Assembly: GCF_007673235.1 (NCBI RefSeq)
Contig: NZ_VDZH01000004.1
Coordinates: 408,620-472,619, forward strand
Length of the DNA stretch: 64,000 nucleotides
Source: Curtobacterium pusillum
Lineage (GTDB): Bacteria > Actinomycetota > Actinomycetes > Actinomycetales > Microbacteriaceae
Reading direction: 5' to 3'
The position numbers were made by a program, and so were the translations under genes. Position 1 is the stretch's first letter, and each line of letters begins with the position of its first letter. The notes below the pieces were generated by a model. That model saw nothing but the letters and a program-made list of their open reading frames with translations, was not told the DNA's origin and did not search any database. Positions 19,281 to 27,897 of this stretch are shown here, in pieces.

Positions 19281-19524
19281 GCGCACCCTCGATGCGCGTG
19301 CATTCAGTTCCCGCACGATCAGCGTGTCGATTTCCGGAAATAAGTCCAGTGGGGTATTGACACCCGAACTGGGGGCCGAGGAACATTGTCCGCACGAGAG
19401 GTCCACACAGGATCTGCCTCCCCGGAGAATCGGGTCGTCCGGAGATACGCGCCGGTGTGTCACACCCGCTCCCCGGACGTCTCCGGGGAGGCATCTCGTC
19501 ACTGCGTCTCGTACGCTCGTCGGC
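19281..19524. other. structured spacer upstream of the first PH-like gene
   Basis: This AT-richer 244-base spacer holds TTGACA (19357) and GAACAT (19381), 18 bases apart, as a weak promoter candidate. Downstream is a long stem: GCCTCCCCGGAG (19416-19427) pairs exactly with CTCCGGGGAGGC (19481-19492). It encloses GTCCGG/CCGGAC and GGTGTG/CACACC stems. The structure ends 32 bases before the GTG of the next gene. It matches no riboswitch class I know. Confidence 0.5.
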
Positions 19525-20073
19525 GTGACCACGATCCTCGCCCCCGGCATGCGCACGCTCGCCGTCGTCCTCTGGGTCGCCGCCGTCGCCCTCGTCCCGC
19601 TCGCGCTCATCACCGGTGACACCCCCTGGCTCGCGCCCGTCCCGAGCCTGTTCATCGCCTTCGTCGCCTGGGCGGTGCTGTGGCGGCCCCGGTACGAGCT
19701 CACGTCGGAGCACCTCCGCATCGTCGACGTCCGGCGCACGAGCACGTACGCCTGGCGGCGCGTCACCGAGGTCCGCACCAAGTACGGCATCGAGGTCGTC
19801 TCGAGCGAGGGCGTCCGTCGCACCTGGCTCGCGACCCGCAGGTCGGCACGGCTCAGCGCCGTGGTCGACGGACGGCCTGGAGGCGCGGATCACCTCGACG
19901 TCGACGCTGCGGCCGAGCGCATGCGGGCCTTCGTGCCCGCCCCGCCGGCGCAGAACGGCCGACCTCCGGCGACGGTGACGGCTGCGCCGATCACCCACCG
20001 CGCGCACGGATGGACCGTCGTCGGGCTGATCGTCCTCGGCGTCGTCGCGACCATGGCGGCCGCGCAGCTCTGA
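19525..20073 (+). CDS. PH-domain-like membrane protein, paralogue 1
   Basis: The 182-residue protein has two N-terminal helices (LAVVLWVAAVALVPLALI and LFIAFVAWAVLW). A bacterial PH-like segment follows (RPRYELTSEHLRIVDVRRTSTYAWRRVTEV, about residues 53-110), then a polar stretch, and one C-terminal helix (VVGLIVLGVVATMAAA). The order helix pair, strand-rich domain, C-terminal helix is shared with the protein at 22,350. The function of these membrane-anchored PH-like proteins is unknown. GTG start. Confidence 0.7.
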   Translation: MTTILAPGMRTLAVVLWVAAVALVPLALITGDTPWLAPVPSLFIAFVAWAVLWRPRYELTSEHLRIVDVRRTSTYAWRRVTEVRTKYGIEVVSSEGVRRTWLATRRSARLSAVVDGRPGGADHLDVDAAAERMRAFVPAPPAQNGRPPATVTAAPITHRAHGWTVVGLIVLGVVATMAAAQL

Positions 20074-20155
20074 CTGCAGCCGCTGGGCGCTGGCTGCTGG
20101 TTGCTGGCGCCTGTGGGCTGTTCCGCTCGTAGGCTGCCGTTCCGCGCGTAGGAAG

Positions 20156-20236
20156 CTGTTCCGCTCGTAGGGGGCCGTTCCTTCCTGCTCCCAACGCGCG
20201 AACCCGCTTCCTCCTGCACCCGTCATGGGACAGAAC
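20156..20236 (+). repeat. dispersed ~80-bp repeat, copy B
   Basis: Runs from CTGTTCCGCTCGTAGG to GTCATGGGACAGAAC. It differs from copy C at about five positions out of 81 and shares block order with copy A near 2,800. Two related TTCCGCNCGTAGG motifs precede it. Confidence 0.75.
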
Positions 20237-20300
20237 GTGCATGGCAGGGCCGCACCGCGCCTCCAGGCCGATGCTCGCGGGCCGACCCGCTCATAGGAAG

Positions 20301-20381
20301 CCGTTCCGCTCGTAGGAGGCCGTTCCTTCCTGCTCCCAACGCGCGAAACCGCTTCCCACTGCACCCGTCATGGGACAGAAC
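20301..20381 (+). repeat. dispersed ~80-bp repeat, copy C
   Basis: Direct repeat of copy B, 145 bases further on, with about 94% identity. It is preceded by one CCGCTCATAGGAAG motif. Confidence 0.75.
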
Positions 20382-20396
20382 GGACGCAGGAAACAC

Positions 20397-20430
20397 GACA
20401 TCCCCGACGTCGTGGGACGTCGGGGATGTC
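20397..20430. terminator. terminator of the peptide transporter operon
   Basis: GACATCCCCGACGTC and GACGTCGGGGATGTC (15 bp, exact) flank the loop GTGG, 18 bases past the stop of the ABC ATPase gene on the minus strand. Confidence 0.85.
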
Positions 20431-20448
20431 GTTCGGTGTCGGCGGCGG

Positions 20449-22233
20449 CTACTCGTCCGAGCCCGCGGCGAGGATCTGCCGGCGCAGCTCCCGACGCTCG
20501 CGCTGGACGTCCGGGTCCGGCAGGGGCACCGCGGCGATGAGTCGCTGCGTGTACGGGTCCTGCGGGTCGCGGAGGATCTGGTCGCGCGTGCCGACCTCGG
20601 CGAGGTGACCGTGGTGGAGCACCGCGATCCGGTCGGCGAGGACGTCGATGACCGCGAGGTCGTGCGTCACGAACAGGCAGGCGAAGGCGAACTCACGCTG
20701 CAGGTCCTTGAGCAGCTCGAGGACGGTGGCCTGCACCGACACGTCGAGCGCCGACGTCGGCTCGTCCGCGATGAGCAGCTTCGGGCGCAGGGCCAGCGCA
20801 CGGGCGATGCCGATGCGCTGCTTCTGCCCACCGGAGAGCTCGTGCGGGAACCGCGTGGAGTACGCGGTGGGGAGACGGACCGCCTCGAGCAGGTTCTCGA
20901 CCTCGCGCTCGAGCTCGCGACCCTTCATGCCCTTGCCGAGCAGCAGCGGCTCACCGATGGACTGCCCGATCGTCATGCGCGGGTTGAGCGACGACGACGG
21001 GTCCTGGAAGACGATGCCGGCGTTCTGGTGCACCTGGCGGACGAGCGAACGGGTCGGCTTCGAGAGGTCGACACCGGTGACCTCGAGGCCGCCCGAGGTG
21101 ATGGGCAGGAGGCCGATCGCCGCGCGGCCGAGGGTCGACTTGCCGGAACCCGACTCGCCCACCAGGCCCACGACCTCGCCCTCGTGCACCGTCAGGTCGA
21201 CGCCGTCGATGGCACGGAAGGCCTTGACCCGCCCGCGACCCGGGTACTCGATGACGACGTCCTTGAATTCGAGCACCGCCGGGCCGAGTGTCTGGACGAC
21301 GTCGGTGTGGAGCAGGGTCTCCCCCACCTGGACCGAGGTGTCCTGGTTCTCCTGCTCGACGACGGACTCGAGGGTCTCGGTGAGGTCGATGACGACGTCG
21401 CCCGCCTGGCCGAGCCGGGGCACGGCGTCGAGCAGCGTCTGCGTGTACTCGTGCTGCGGGGCGGCGAAGACGTCGCGCACGCTGCCGGTCTCGACGGCCA
21501 CACCCTGCTTCATGACCACGATGCGGTCGGCGAGGTCCGCGACGACGCCCATGTCGTGGGTGATGAGCAGCACCGCGCTGCCGAGCTTGCCGGCGAGGTC
21601 GCGGATGAGGTCGAGGATCTCGGCCTGCACGGTGACGTCGAGGGCCGTCGTGGGCTCGTCGGCGATGAGGAGCTTCGGGTCGCAGGAGATCGACTGCGCG
21701 ATCATGGCACGCTGCCGCTGACCGCCCGAGAGCTGGTGCGGGTACGAGTCGAAGGCCTTCTGCGGGTCGGGCATCTCCACCAGGGTGAGCAGCTCGATCG
21801 CGCGGGTCTTCGCCTCGCTCGGCGAGATGCCGTAGTGGATGCGGAGCGTCTCGACGATCTGCGACCCGACGGTGAAGACCGGGTTGAGGGCCGTCATCGG
21901 CTCCTGGAAGATCACCGCGATCTCCTTGCCGCGGTACTCGCGCAGCTGCGCCGACCGGAGGCCGAGGAGCTCGGTGCCGTTGAACTCGATCGACCCGTTC
22001 ACGCGGGCGTTCCGTGGCAGGAGGCCGAGGATCGACATCGAGCTCACGGACTTGCCGGAGCCGGACTCGCCCACGAGCGCGAGGACCTCACCGGAGCGGA
22101 TCTCGTAGGAGAGCTTCTTGACGGCGGGGGTCCAGACGTCGTCGACCGCGAAGTCGACGTCGAGCCCGGAGACCTTGACGACGGGGGTGCTGGTGGCGGC
22201 CGGGGTGGTGGCCGCGGAGGCGGGCGTGCTCAA
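20449..22233 (-). CDS. dual ATP-binding protein of an Opp/Dpp-type peptide ABC importer (OppD-OppF fusion)
   Basis: The 594-residue protein contains two complete ABC ATPase domains that are separate subunits (OppD and OppF) in many bacteria. Domain 1 (~18-270) has GESGSGKSVS, LSGGQRQRA and LLIADEPTTALD. Domain 2 (~325-585) has GESGSGKSTLG, LSGGQKQRIGIARAL and LLIADEPTSALD. Each ends in the oligopeptide-type tail (HEYTQTLLDAVP; DPYTQRLIAAVP). The start is a TTG with AAAGGA upstream. It is the last gene of a four-gene import operon. Confidence 0.92.
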   Translation of the reverse strand: MSTPASAATTPAATSTPVVKVSGLDVDFAVDDVWTPAVKKLSYEIRSGEVLALVGESGSGKSVSSMSILGLLPRNARVNGSIEFNGTELLGLRSAQLREYRGKEIAVIFQEPMTALNPVFTVGSQIVETLRIHYGISPSEAKTRAIELLTLVEMPDPQKAFDSYPHQLSGGQRQRAMIAQSISCDPKLLIADEPTTALDVTVQAEILDLIRDLAGKLGSAVLLITHDMGVVADLADRIVVMKQGVAVETGSVRDVFAAPQHEYTQTLLDAVPRLGQAGDVVIDLTETLESVVEQENQDTSVQVGETLLHTDVVQTLGPAVLEFKDVVIEYPGRGRVKAFRAIDGVDLTVHEGEVVGLVGESGSGKSTLGRAAIGLLPITSGGLEVTGVDLSKPTRSLVRQVHQNAGIVFQDPSSSLNPRMTIGQSIGEPLLLGKGMKGRELEREVENLLEAVRLPTAYSTRFPHELSGGQKQRIGIARALALRPKLLIADEPTSALDVSVQATVLELLKDLQREFAFACLFVTHDLAVIDVLADRIAVLHHGHLAEVGTRDQILRDPQDPYTQRLIAAVPLPDPDVQRERRELRRQILAAGSDE

Positions 22234-22349
22234 CGACGTCCGGTCCTTTCCCGGCCGCTCGTGGCGACCGCGTGGGTGGTGATGGTGGAGCGCTGGCGTC
22301 GGGGCTGCAGGCGTGCGGAGCGACGGCTCCGACCTGCGACGATGGAGGC

Positions 22350-22979
22350 ATGCCTGCCACCCCGACGACGCGCGATGTGTTCGTGTCCCAGTTCAACCGC
22401 GGACTCGCGATCGCCCTGTGGCTGATCGTGGCCCTGCTCTTCGTCACGACGGTGCTGAACGACACGACCTGGCAGGACCGTGTCCTCGCCCTCGTGCCGA
22501 CGGCCTTCGGCGTCCTGCTCGGCTGGGTGGCGCTCTGGCGTCCGCGACTGACGGTCGGCGACGACGGCATCGAGGTCGTCAACGTCTTCCACACGGTGCG
22601 GGTGCCCTGGGCGGCGCTCGTGCACGTCGACACGCGCTTCGCCCTGACGCTCGTCACGCCGAACCGCAAGGTCGCCGTCTGGGCGGCCCCGGCCCCCGGT
22701 CGAGCCGGCGTCGCCCTGGCCCGCCGGCAGAACCAGCGTCACGGCAACGTCGTGCCCGACACCGGGGACGGCAACCGCCGCGCGGGCGACCTGCTGTCCA
22801 CGGCGTCCGGCGACGCGGCGTACCTGATCCGCCACCGCTGGGACGACCTGCGCGAGCGCGGCGCCATCGAACTCGGCACGGCGGACACCGTGCGCGTGCC
22901 GGTCACGCTGCACTGGGCGTCGATCGCGCTGCTCGCGGCGACCGCCGTCGGTGGCTGGTTCGCCATCGCGGCTCGCTAG
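22350..22979 (+). CDS. PH-domain-like membrane protein, paralogue 2
   Basis: The 209-residue protein has two N-terminal helices (LAIALWLIVALLFVTTVL; LVPTAFGVLLGWVAL). A PH-like segment follows (WRPRLTVGDDGIEVVNVFHTVRVPWAALVHV), then a polar insert and a C-terminal helix. This is the same architecture as the protein at 19,525, with the WRPR junction conserved. The start is ATG with GGAGG immediately upstream. It lies divergently behind the ABC ATPase gene and converges on oppC. Function unknown. Confidence 0.75.
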   Translation: MPATPTTRDVFVSQFNRGLAIALWLIVALLFVTTVLNDTTWQDRVLALVPTAFGVLLGWVALWRPRLTVGDDGIEVVNVFHTVRVPWAALVHVDTRFALTLVTPNRKVAVWAAPAPGRAGVALARRQNQRHGNVVPDTGDGNRRAGDLLSTASGDAAYLIRHRWDDLRERGAIELGTADTVRVPVTLHWASIALLAATAVGGWFAIAAR

Positions 22980-22993
22980 GACCCGGGGGGACG

Positions 22994-24010
22994 TCACGCG
23001 CTGATCATCTCCGAACCGGAGGTGTTCTCCGGCTCGCGCGTCTTGCGGAGGCTGAACCGCTTCGAGCGCGGGTCGAACGCGTCGCGCAGGCCGTCACCGA
23101 TGAAGTTCACGCAGAGCGCGAGCAGCACGATGAACGATGCAGGCCACCAGAACAGGTACGGACGCGTCTGGAACGCCGACTGGTTCTGGCTGATGAGCAG
23201 ACCGAGCGACGAGTCCGGCGCCTTGATGCCGTAGCCGAGGTAGCTCAGGGCCGTCTCGAGCAGGATCGCGGAGGCGATGAGCAGCGTCGCGGAGACGATG
23301 ATCACGCCGATCGCGTTCGGCAGGATGTGCCGGAAGATGATCCGGCCGTCCGAGGCACCGGCGACCCGGGCCGCCTCGACGAACTCACGCTCGCGGAGCG
23401 ACAGGAACTCGGCACGCACCAGACGGGCGATGACCATCCAGGAAACAAGGCCGAGCAGGAGCGCCAGCCCCCACGCGCCGAGACCGTTGGCCGTCTTGCC
23501 GACCACGGCACCGATCACGATCGCCGGGATGACGATGAAGATGTCGGTGATGCGCATGAGCACGGCGTCGACGGTGCCGCGGAAGTAGCCCGCGATGGCG
23601 CCGACGACGACACCGATGATCGTCGCGAAGACGCCGATCACGATCATCACGAGCACCGAGTTCTGGATGCCGCGCATCGTCAGGGCGAAGTAGTCCTTGC
23701 CGATGCGGTCCTGCCCGAACGGGTGGTCCGAGGTCGGGGCGCCGCCGTTCTGCAGGTCCTCGAGCGCCTTGTACGAGTAGTGCCACCAGCCCGGGATCGG
23801 ACCGAGGCCGACCGCCGAGACGGCGAAGACCAGCACGAGGACGTAGACGATCAGCGCGATGACCGCGAGGCGGTTGGCGAGGAAGCGACGGAGGATGATC
23901 CGTCCCTGGCTCTCGCCGAGCTGCTTCTCGTGGGAGTCCGGGGTGTTCCCGACGCCCGTGCCGTCGCCGATGTTGGGTTCGAGCGGTGCGCCGCCCTGGA
24001 TGGTGCTCAT
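22994..24010 (-). CDS. peptide ABC importer permease, OppC/DppC type
   Basis: The 338-residue membrane protein starts at the ATG preceded by AGGAGGG; an in-frame ATG 57 bases up overlaps oppB and lacks such a site. It has an N-terminal helix (LAVIALIVYVLVLVFAVSAVG), the periplasmic HPFGQDRIGKDYFA segment typical of DppC, and five more helices. The EAA loop is EFVEAARVAGASDGRIIFRH, which contacts the ATPase. It forms the translocation pore with the OppB-like subunit. Confidence 0.9.
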   Translation of the reverse strand: MSTIQGGAPLEPNIGDGTGVGNTPDSHEKQLGESQGRIILRRFLANRLAVIALIVYVLVLVFAVSAVGLGPIPGWWHYSYKALEDLQNGGAPTSDHPFGQDRIGKDYFALTMRGIQNSVLVMIVIGVFATIIGVVVGAIAGYFRGTVDAVLMRITDIFIVIPAIVIGAVVGKTANGLGAWGLALLLGLVSWMVIARLVRAEFLSLREREFVEAARVAGASDGRIIFRHILPNAIGVIIVSATLLIASAILLETALSYLGYGIKAPDSSLGLLISQNQSAFQTRPYLFWWPASFIVLLALCVNFIGDGLRDAFDPRSKRFSLRKTREPENTSGSEMISA

Positions 24011-24056
24011 CGGGTTCCCTCCTGGGAGTGCAGGGTCGTCGGTCCCGTCGTCGCGG

Positions 24057-25580
24057 TCATCGGACACGCACCCGCGGGTCGAGGGCCGAGTAGGCGAGGT
24101 CGGCGAGGAAGTTGAACGCGATCGCGGTGATCGCGATGACGAGGAAGTACCCCATCACCGGGTTCACGTCCGTGATCGACAACCCGCTGTTGAACAGGCT
24201 GCCCATGCCGGAGATGGCGAAGACGCGCTCGGTGATGATCGCGCCACCGAGCAGCGCGCCGATGTCGGTCGCCACGAGGGTCGCGATCGGGATCAGCATG
24301 TTGCGGAGCGCGTGGCGCACGATGACGGTGCGCTCCGGCAGGCCCTTCGCACGGGCGGTGCGCACGTAGTCCTGGTCGAGGACCTCGAGCATGCCCGAGC
24401 GGGAGTACCGCGTGTAGCTCGCGAAGCTGATGAGCAGGAGCGAGATCGTCGGCAGCAGCAGGTGCGTGTAGGTGTCGATCCCGTTGATCCAGAAGTCACC
24501 GGTCAGCCCGGGCGTCTGCGAACCGACGGTCGCGATCGGACGGGACACGTAGTTCTGCGTGTAGTCGATCCACGAGCGCATGAAGCGGTCGAGCAGGATG
24601 ACGCCGGCGCTCAGGAACGCGGTCAGTGCACCGATGCGCATCATCAGGCCGCGGTCGTGGCCGCCGACGAACCAGCCGGACGCCAGCCCGACCAGGACGG
24701 TGACCACCGCGAGGATGAAGATCGTCGCCCCGGACGAGACGTTGAGCAGCCCCTGCAGCGCGAAGTAGCAGACGATCGCGACGAGCACGTTGATGCCCGC
24801 GACGAGCCATGCCCGACGGTTCTTCGTGCCGGCGAGCAGCGCGACCATGGCCAGGCCGATACCGGCGCTGAACAGGATCACGAAGACCGGACCGAGCGAC
24901 GGGTTGGTGAACCACCCGGTCGCCTGCATGAGCAGCAGCATGCCCGCGGTCACGACGGCGCTGATCGCACCGACCACGAGCCGACGCTTGAGGATGCCCC
25001 CGACGACGAGCTGGATGACCAGGCCGACGACTATCGCGATGACCACGAGGTTGACCGGTGGGATCTTCGGGTCGACGAGGAAGTTGTTGTAGTCGAGCGC
25101 GATGAACGACTTCAGCAGCACGGCCATCAGGAAGGACGGCAGCGAGTACAGGAAGAAGCTGACCAGCGTGATCGAGTAGTCGAAGCCCGAGTAGACGCGG
25201 AGGGCGGTGACGACGCCGAGGCCGATGCCGAAGATGATCGCCAGGATGAACGAGAACGTCACCAGCTGGATCGTCGAACCGACGGCCTGCGGGAGGAGCT
25301 CGGCGACCGGCTGGTTGTTGAACGTCGTGCCGAGGTCGCACTGACCGATGACGCACTTGCCGACGCCGGTGATCCAGAGGCCCCAGCGGAGCGGCGGGAT
25401 GACGTCGAGGTGCTGCGCCGCGGTCCGTGCAGCGATGAGCTGGTCACGGTTCGGCGAGTTGCTGCTCTGGAGGTCCTGCAGGGGGTTTCCCGCGATCGCC
25501 GCCAGGTTGTACATGATGAACGATGCAGCGATGAGGATGAGGACCGAGACGAGGATCCGTCTCGCGATGAAACTCACCAT
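24057..25580 (-). CDS. peptide ABC importer permease, OppB/DppB type, with a large membrane insert
   Basis: The 507-residue permease begins with the canonical MVSFIARRILVSVLILIAAS and ends with EAA loop ...VRTARAKGLPERTVIVRHALRN and ALDPRVRVR. OppB proteins are usually near 310 residues. Here about 180 extra residues (roughly 175-350) carry five or six additional hydrophobic helices between the halves of the core. Such long forms appear to occur in related actinomycetes, as far as I recall, so this is likely lineage-typical. Downstream oppC begins 46 bases after its stop. Confidence 0.88.
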   Translation of the reverse strand: MVSFIARRILVSVLILIAASFIMYNLAAIAGNPLQDLQSSNSPNRDQLIAARTAAQHLDVIPPLRWGLWITGVGKCVIGQCDLGTTFNNQPVAELLPQAVGSTIQLVTFSFILAIIFGIGLGVVTALRVYSGFDYSITLVSFFLYSLPSFLMAVLLKSFIALDYNNFLVDPKIPPVNLVVIAIVVGLVIQLVVGGILKRRLVVGAISAVVTAGMLLLMQATGWFTNPSLGPVFVILFSAGIGLAMVALLAGTKNRRAWLVAGINVLVAIVCYFALQGLLNVSSGATIFILAVVTVLVGLASGWFVGGHDRGLMMRIGALTAFLSAGVILLDRFMRSWIDYTQNYVSRPIATVGSQTPGLTGDFWINGIDTYTHLLLPTISLLLISFASYTRYSRSGMLEVLDQDYVRTARAKGLPERTVIVRHALRNMLIPIATLVATDIGALLGGAIITERVFAISGMGSLFNSGLSITDVNPVMGYFLVIAITAIAFNFLADLAYSALDPRVRVR

Positions 25581-25753
25581 GGGCGATGGGTGCCTCTCCG
25601 GTGTGGTGGATCGTACTGCTGGTCGTCCGATCGGGCGGCCCGAGCAGCAAGAGTACTGGGTCCCGCCACGCGGTCTTCGTCGACTGCGTGCGGCGGTGGG
25701 TGCCGGGGTCTCCGGCGGAGGGTGGGGGCCGGGCAGGGTCCCGGCTCACGGGA

Positions 25754-25782
25754 GGGCGCCGGACTCGTCGAGTCCGGCGCCC
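25754..25782. terminator. hairpin between the binding-protein gene and oppB
   Basis: GGGCGCCGGACTC and GAGTCCGGCGCCC (13 bp, exact) flank a 3-base loop. Located after the substrate-binding-protein gene and ahead of the permeases, it would lower expression of the downstream membrane genes, as is common in binding-protein operons. Confidence 0.75.
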
Positions 25783-25817
25783 CCTCGTGTGTGGTGCTGA
25801 TCAGCGACCGGTCAGGA

Positions 25818-27578
25818 TCACTTGGTCCAGTCCCAGACGTTCCAGACGATGCCCGTCTGGCCGCCGAAGTACTTGACACCCTTCAGCTGCGAGCTCGTGG
25901 CGAACAGCCCCGGGCTCTGGAACAGCGGCAGGCCGTAGGCCTGGTCGAAGGCGATCTTGTCGATCTGCTGCTTCATGTCGTCGAGCTTCGACTCGTCCAG
26001 GGTCGTCTGCGTCTCGACAGCGAGCTTCGAGGCCTCTTCGTTGGCGAACTTGTTGTAGTTGCCCTCGTTGTTGGTCTGGAAGAGCTGCGGGATCGCGGCG
26101 TTGCCGGCACCCGGGTTGACCCAACCGAAGATCGAGGCGTCGTAGTCGCCGCCCGCGAGGAGCGAGGACCAGTCGGGCGAACCGCCGTCGACGACCTTGA
26201 TGCCGGCCTTGGCGGCCGAGGACTGGATCGCCTGGAAGGTGTCCACGCGGTTCGGGTTCTCGGTGTTGTAGAGGATCTTGACGGTCGGGGTCGCACCGTT
26301 CAGGAGCTTCTTCGCCTGGTCGATGTCGACCTTCGAGTACTCGTCGGAGTCGTTCGACTTCACGGCCTCGTCGTAGCCGTCCTGGCCCGGCAGGTAGAGC
26401 TGCGAGTCGAGGACCTTGGCGTCCTTCTGGATCGGGGTGACGATCGACTTGAGGATCTGGTCACGCGGGATCGTGAGGAGGAAGGCCTTGCGGACGTTCT
26501 CGTCCTTGAACACGGACGAGCCGAAGTTCAGGTCGAGGTGGTCGTAGGCGACCTGGGCGCCGTCGATGACCTTGACGCCGGAAGCGGCGTCGAGGGCCTT
26601 GACGGTGTCGGCGGACGCCTGCGGCTGGATCGCGTCGACCTCGCCGTTCTGGAGGGCCGTGACCTGGGCGTTGGCGTCACCGATGAAGCGGACGACGAGC
26701 TTGCCGAAGTTCACCTTGTGGTCGCCGGTGTACTCCGGGTTCGGCACGAAGGTCATCGACTGCTTCGGGGTCCAGGCGGACACCATGAGCGGGCCACCCG
26801 AGACGAGCAGCTTCTTGTCGCTCGGCAGGCTGGTCTTGTCGTAGCCCGTGTTGATGAAGTCGGCGACCTTCTTCAGCGTCGAGTTCGCCGGGGCCGGGTT
26901 CGCGGTGTCACCGGCCGGGGTGTCCTTGAGCGCCTTGAGCAGGTCGTCGGTGGTCGTGCCCGCCTCGTCCGCGACGACGTGCGCCGGGAACTGGATCGGG
27001 TTGACGAGGTTCCAGTCGACGTACGGCTTCTTGTACGTGAGGGTGATCGACGTCTTGGTGATGTCGGTCGGGTAGTCCGTCTGGAACGGCGACGCGGCGG
27101 CGAGCGAGAAGTACTGCGTCCCGCTGGTCACCTTGCCGTCGGCGTCCTGCGTGTCGGAGTCGTAGTACCCGGAGGCCTGCGCCCAGCCCAGGAGGAGGTC
27201 GTCAGAGGTGATGGCCTTGCCGTCGGACCACTTCGCGTCCTTGTTCAGCGTGTACTTGACCTTGAGCGGGTCGTCGCTGAGCTTCTTGACGGTGCCGAGG
27301 TCGGTGTTCGGCGTGATCTTGTAGTCCGAACCCAGGGTCACGAACTGCGGCTGCGTCATGTAGTTGAGCATGCCGTTCATGTCCAGGTTGCCCTGGGGGG
27401 TGTTGAAGTTGAACGACGTGACCTCGTTCACCTGCGCGATGGTGATGGTCTTGTTCGACGCCGAACCGGACTCGTTGGCACTCGGAGAGGTGGTGCAGCC
27501 GGCGAGGGCGATCGCTGCCGCCCCGGCCAGGGCGACGACGCCGAGCAGCTGGCGTCCCCGCTTCTTGGTGATGTTCAC
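25818..27578 (-). CDS. peptide ABC importer substrate-binding lipoprotein (SBP family 5)
   Basis: The 586-residue protein starts at GTG with AGGAGG eight bases upstream. A signal peptide with lipobox ALAGC near residue 27 anchors it outside the membrane. The body fits SBP family 5: SDDPLKVKYTLNKDAKWSDGKAITSDDL near the N-terminal lobe and VRKAFLLTIPRDQIL later. It captures oligopeptides and delivers them to the OppB/OppC permease coded downstream. It is first in the operon and is followed by an attenuating hairpin. Confidence 0.92.
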   Translation of the reverse strand: MNITKKRGRQLLGVVALAGAAAIALAGCTTSPSANESGSASNKTITIAQVNEVTSFNFNTPQGNLDMNGMLNYMTQPQFVTLGSDYKITPNTDLGTVKKLSDDPLKVKYTLNKDAKWSDGKAITSDDLLLGWAQASGYYDSDTQDADGKVTSGTQYFSLAAASPFQTDYPTDITKTSITLTYKKPYVDWNLVNPIQFPAHVVADEAGTTTDDLLKALKDTPAGDTANPAPANSTLKKVADFINTGYDKTSLPSDKKLLVSGGPLMVSAWTPKQSMTFVPNPEYTGDHKVNFGKLVVRFIGDANAQVTALQNGEVDAIQPQASADTVKALDAASGVKVIDGAQVAYDHLDLNFGSSVFKDENVRKAFLLTIPRDQILKSIVTPIQKDAKVLDSQLYLPGQDGYDEAVKSNDSDEYSKVDIDQAKKLLNGATPTVKILYNTENPNRVDTFQAIQSSAAKAGIKVVDGGSPDWSSLLAGGDYDASIFGWVNPGAGNAAIPQLFQTNNEGNYNKFANEEASKLAVETQTTLDESKLDDMKQQIDKIAFDQAYGLPLFQSPGLFATSSQLKGVKYFGGQTGIVWNVWDWTK

Positions 27579-27897
27579 TCTGTGATCCTCCTGATGGAAT
27601 GTGATCGAACGTGCAGGAGGCATGCCTCCACGGCGCGTTCGCAAGAACCATAGGTGCGGGTCGGAGGGCCCTCAAAATCTCCGGAGAAGTTGTTACACAC
27701 CGGAAACGTGCGCGGCAGATCGTTGCGTGAGACTGTGAATATTTGCGCCACTACGGTGCCATACGCAACGCGTGCGCTTGACGTTGCAAAGGATTCTGAA
27801 CAGTCTTGCAACACACCCCGGAGTCGATGAACGCTCGGGGAACGTCTCGCGGCAGGTTCCGAGGACGCCGGACCGAGTCTGGCCGTAGCGTGAACAC
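27579..27897. promoter_or_regulatory. divergent promoter region between the peptide-binding protein and the S9 peptidase
   Basis: The 319-base spacer is AT-rich for this genome. CGTTGCGT (27722-27729) pairs with ACGCAACG (27764-27771), and GTTGCAA (27783-27789) pairs with TTGCAAC (27805-27811). Both are candidate operators, sharing a GTTGC half-site. TTGACG lies at 27779. Both flanking genes deal with peptides, so joint control is plausible but inferred. Confidence 0.5.

Larger units (their letters stand above)
20074..20448. other. repeat-rich 375-base intergenic region
   Basis: No gene is seen. The region holds extra TTCCGCTCGTAGG-type motifs at about 20,120 and 20,140, two copies of an ~80-bp repeat (20,156 and 20,301), a half-copy of the intergenic palindrome (GCACCGCGCCTCCAGGCC, 20,252-20,269) and a terminator hairpin at 20,397. 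It separates the convergent PH-like gene and the Opp ATPase gene. Confidence 0.75.

Noticed and set aside
22313..27653. Very long plus-strand open frames opposite the peptide importer operon (for example 23859-27653)
   Set aside because: These are antisense shadows with RD/EV-rich composition and no recognisable domain, while the minus strand encodes clear ABC transporter parts.
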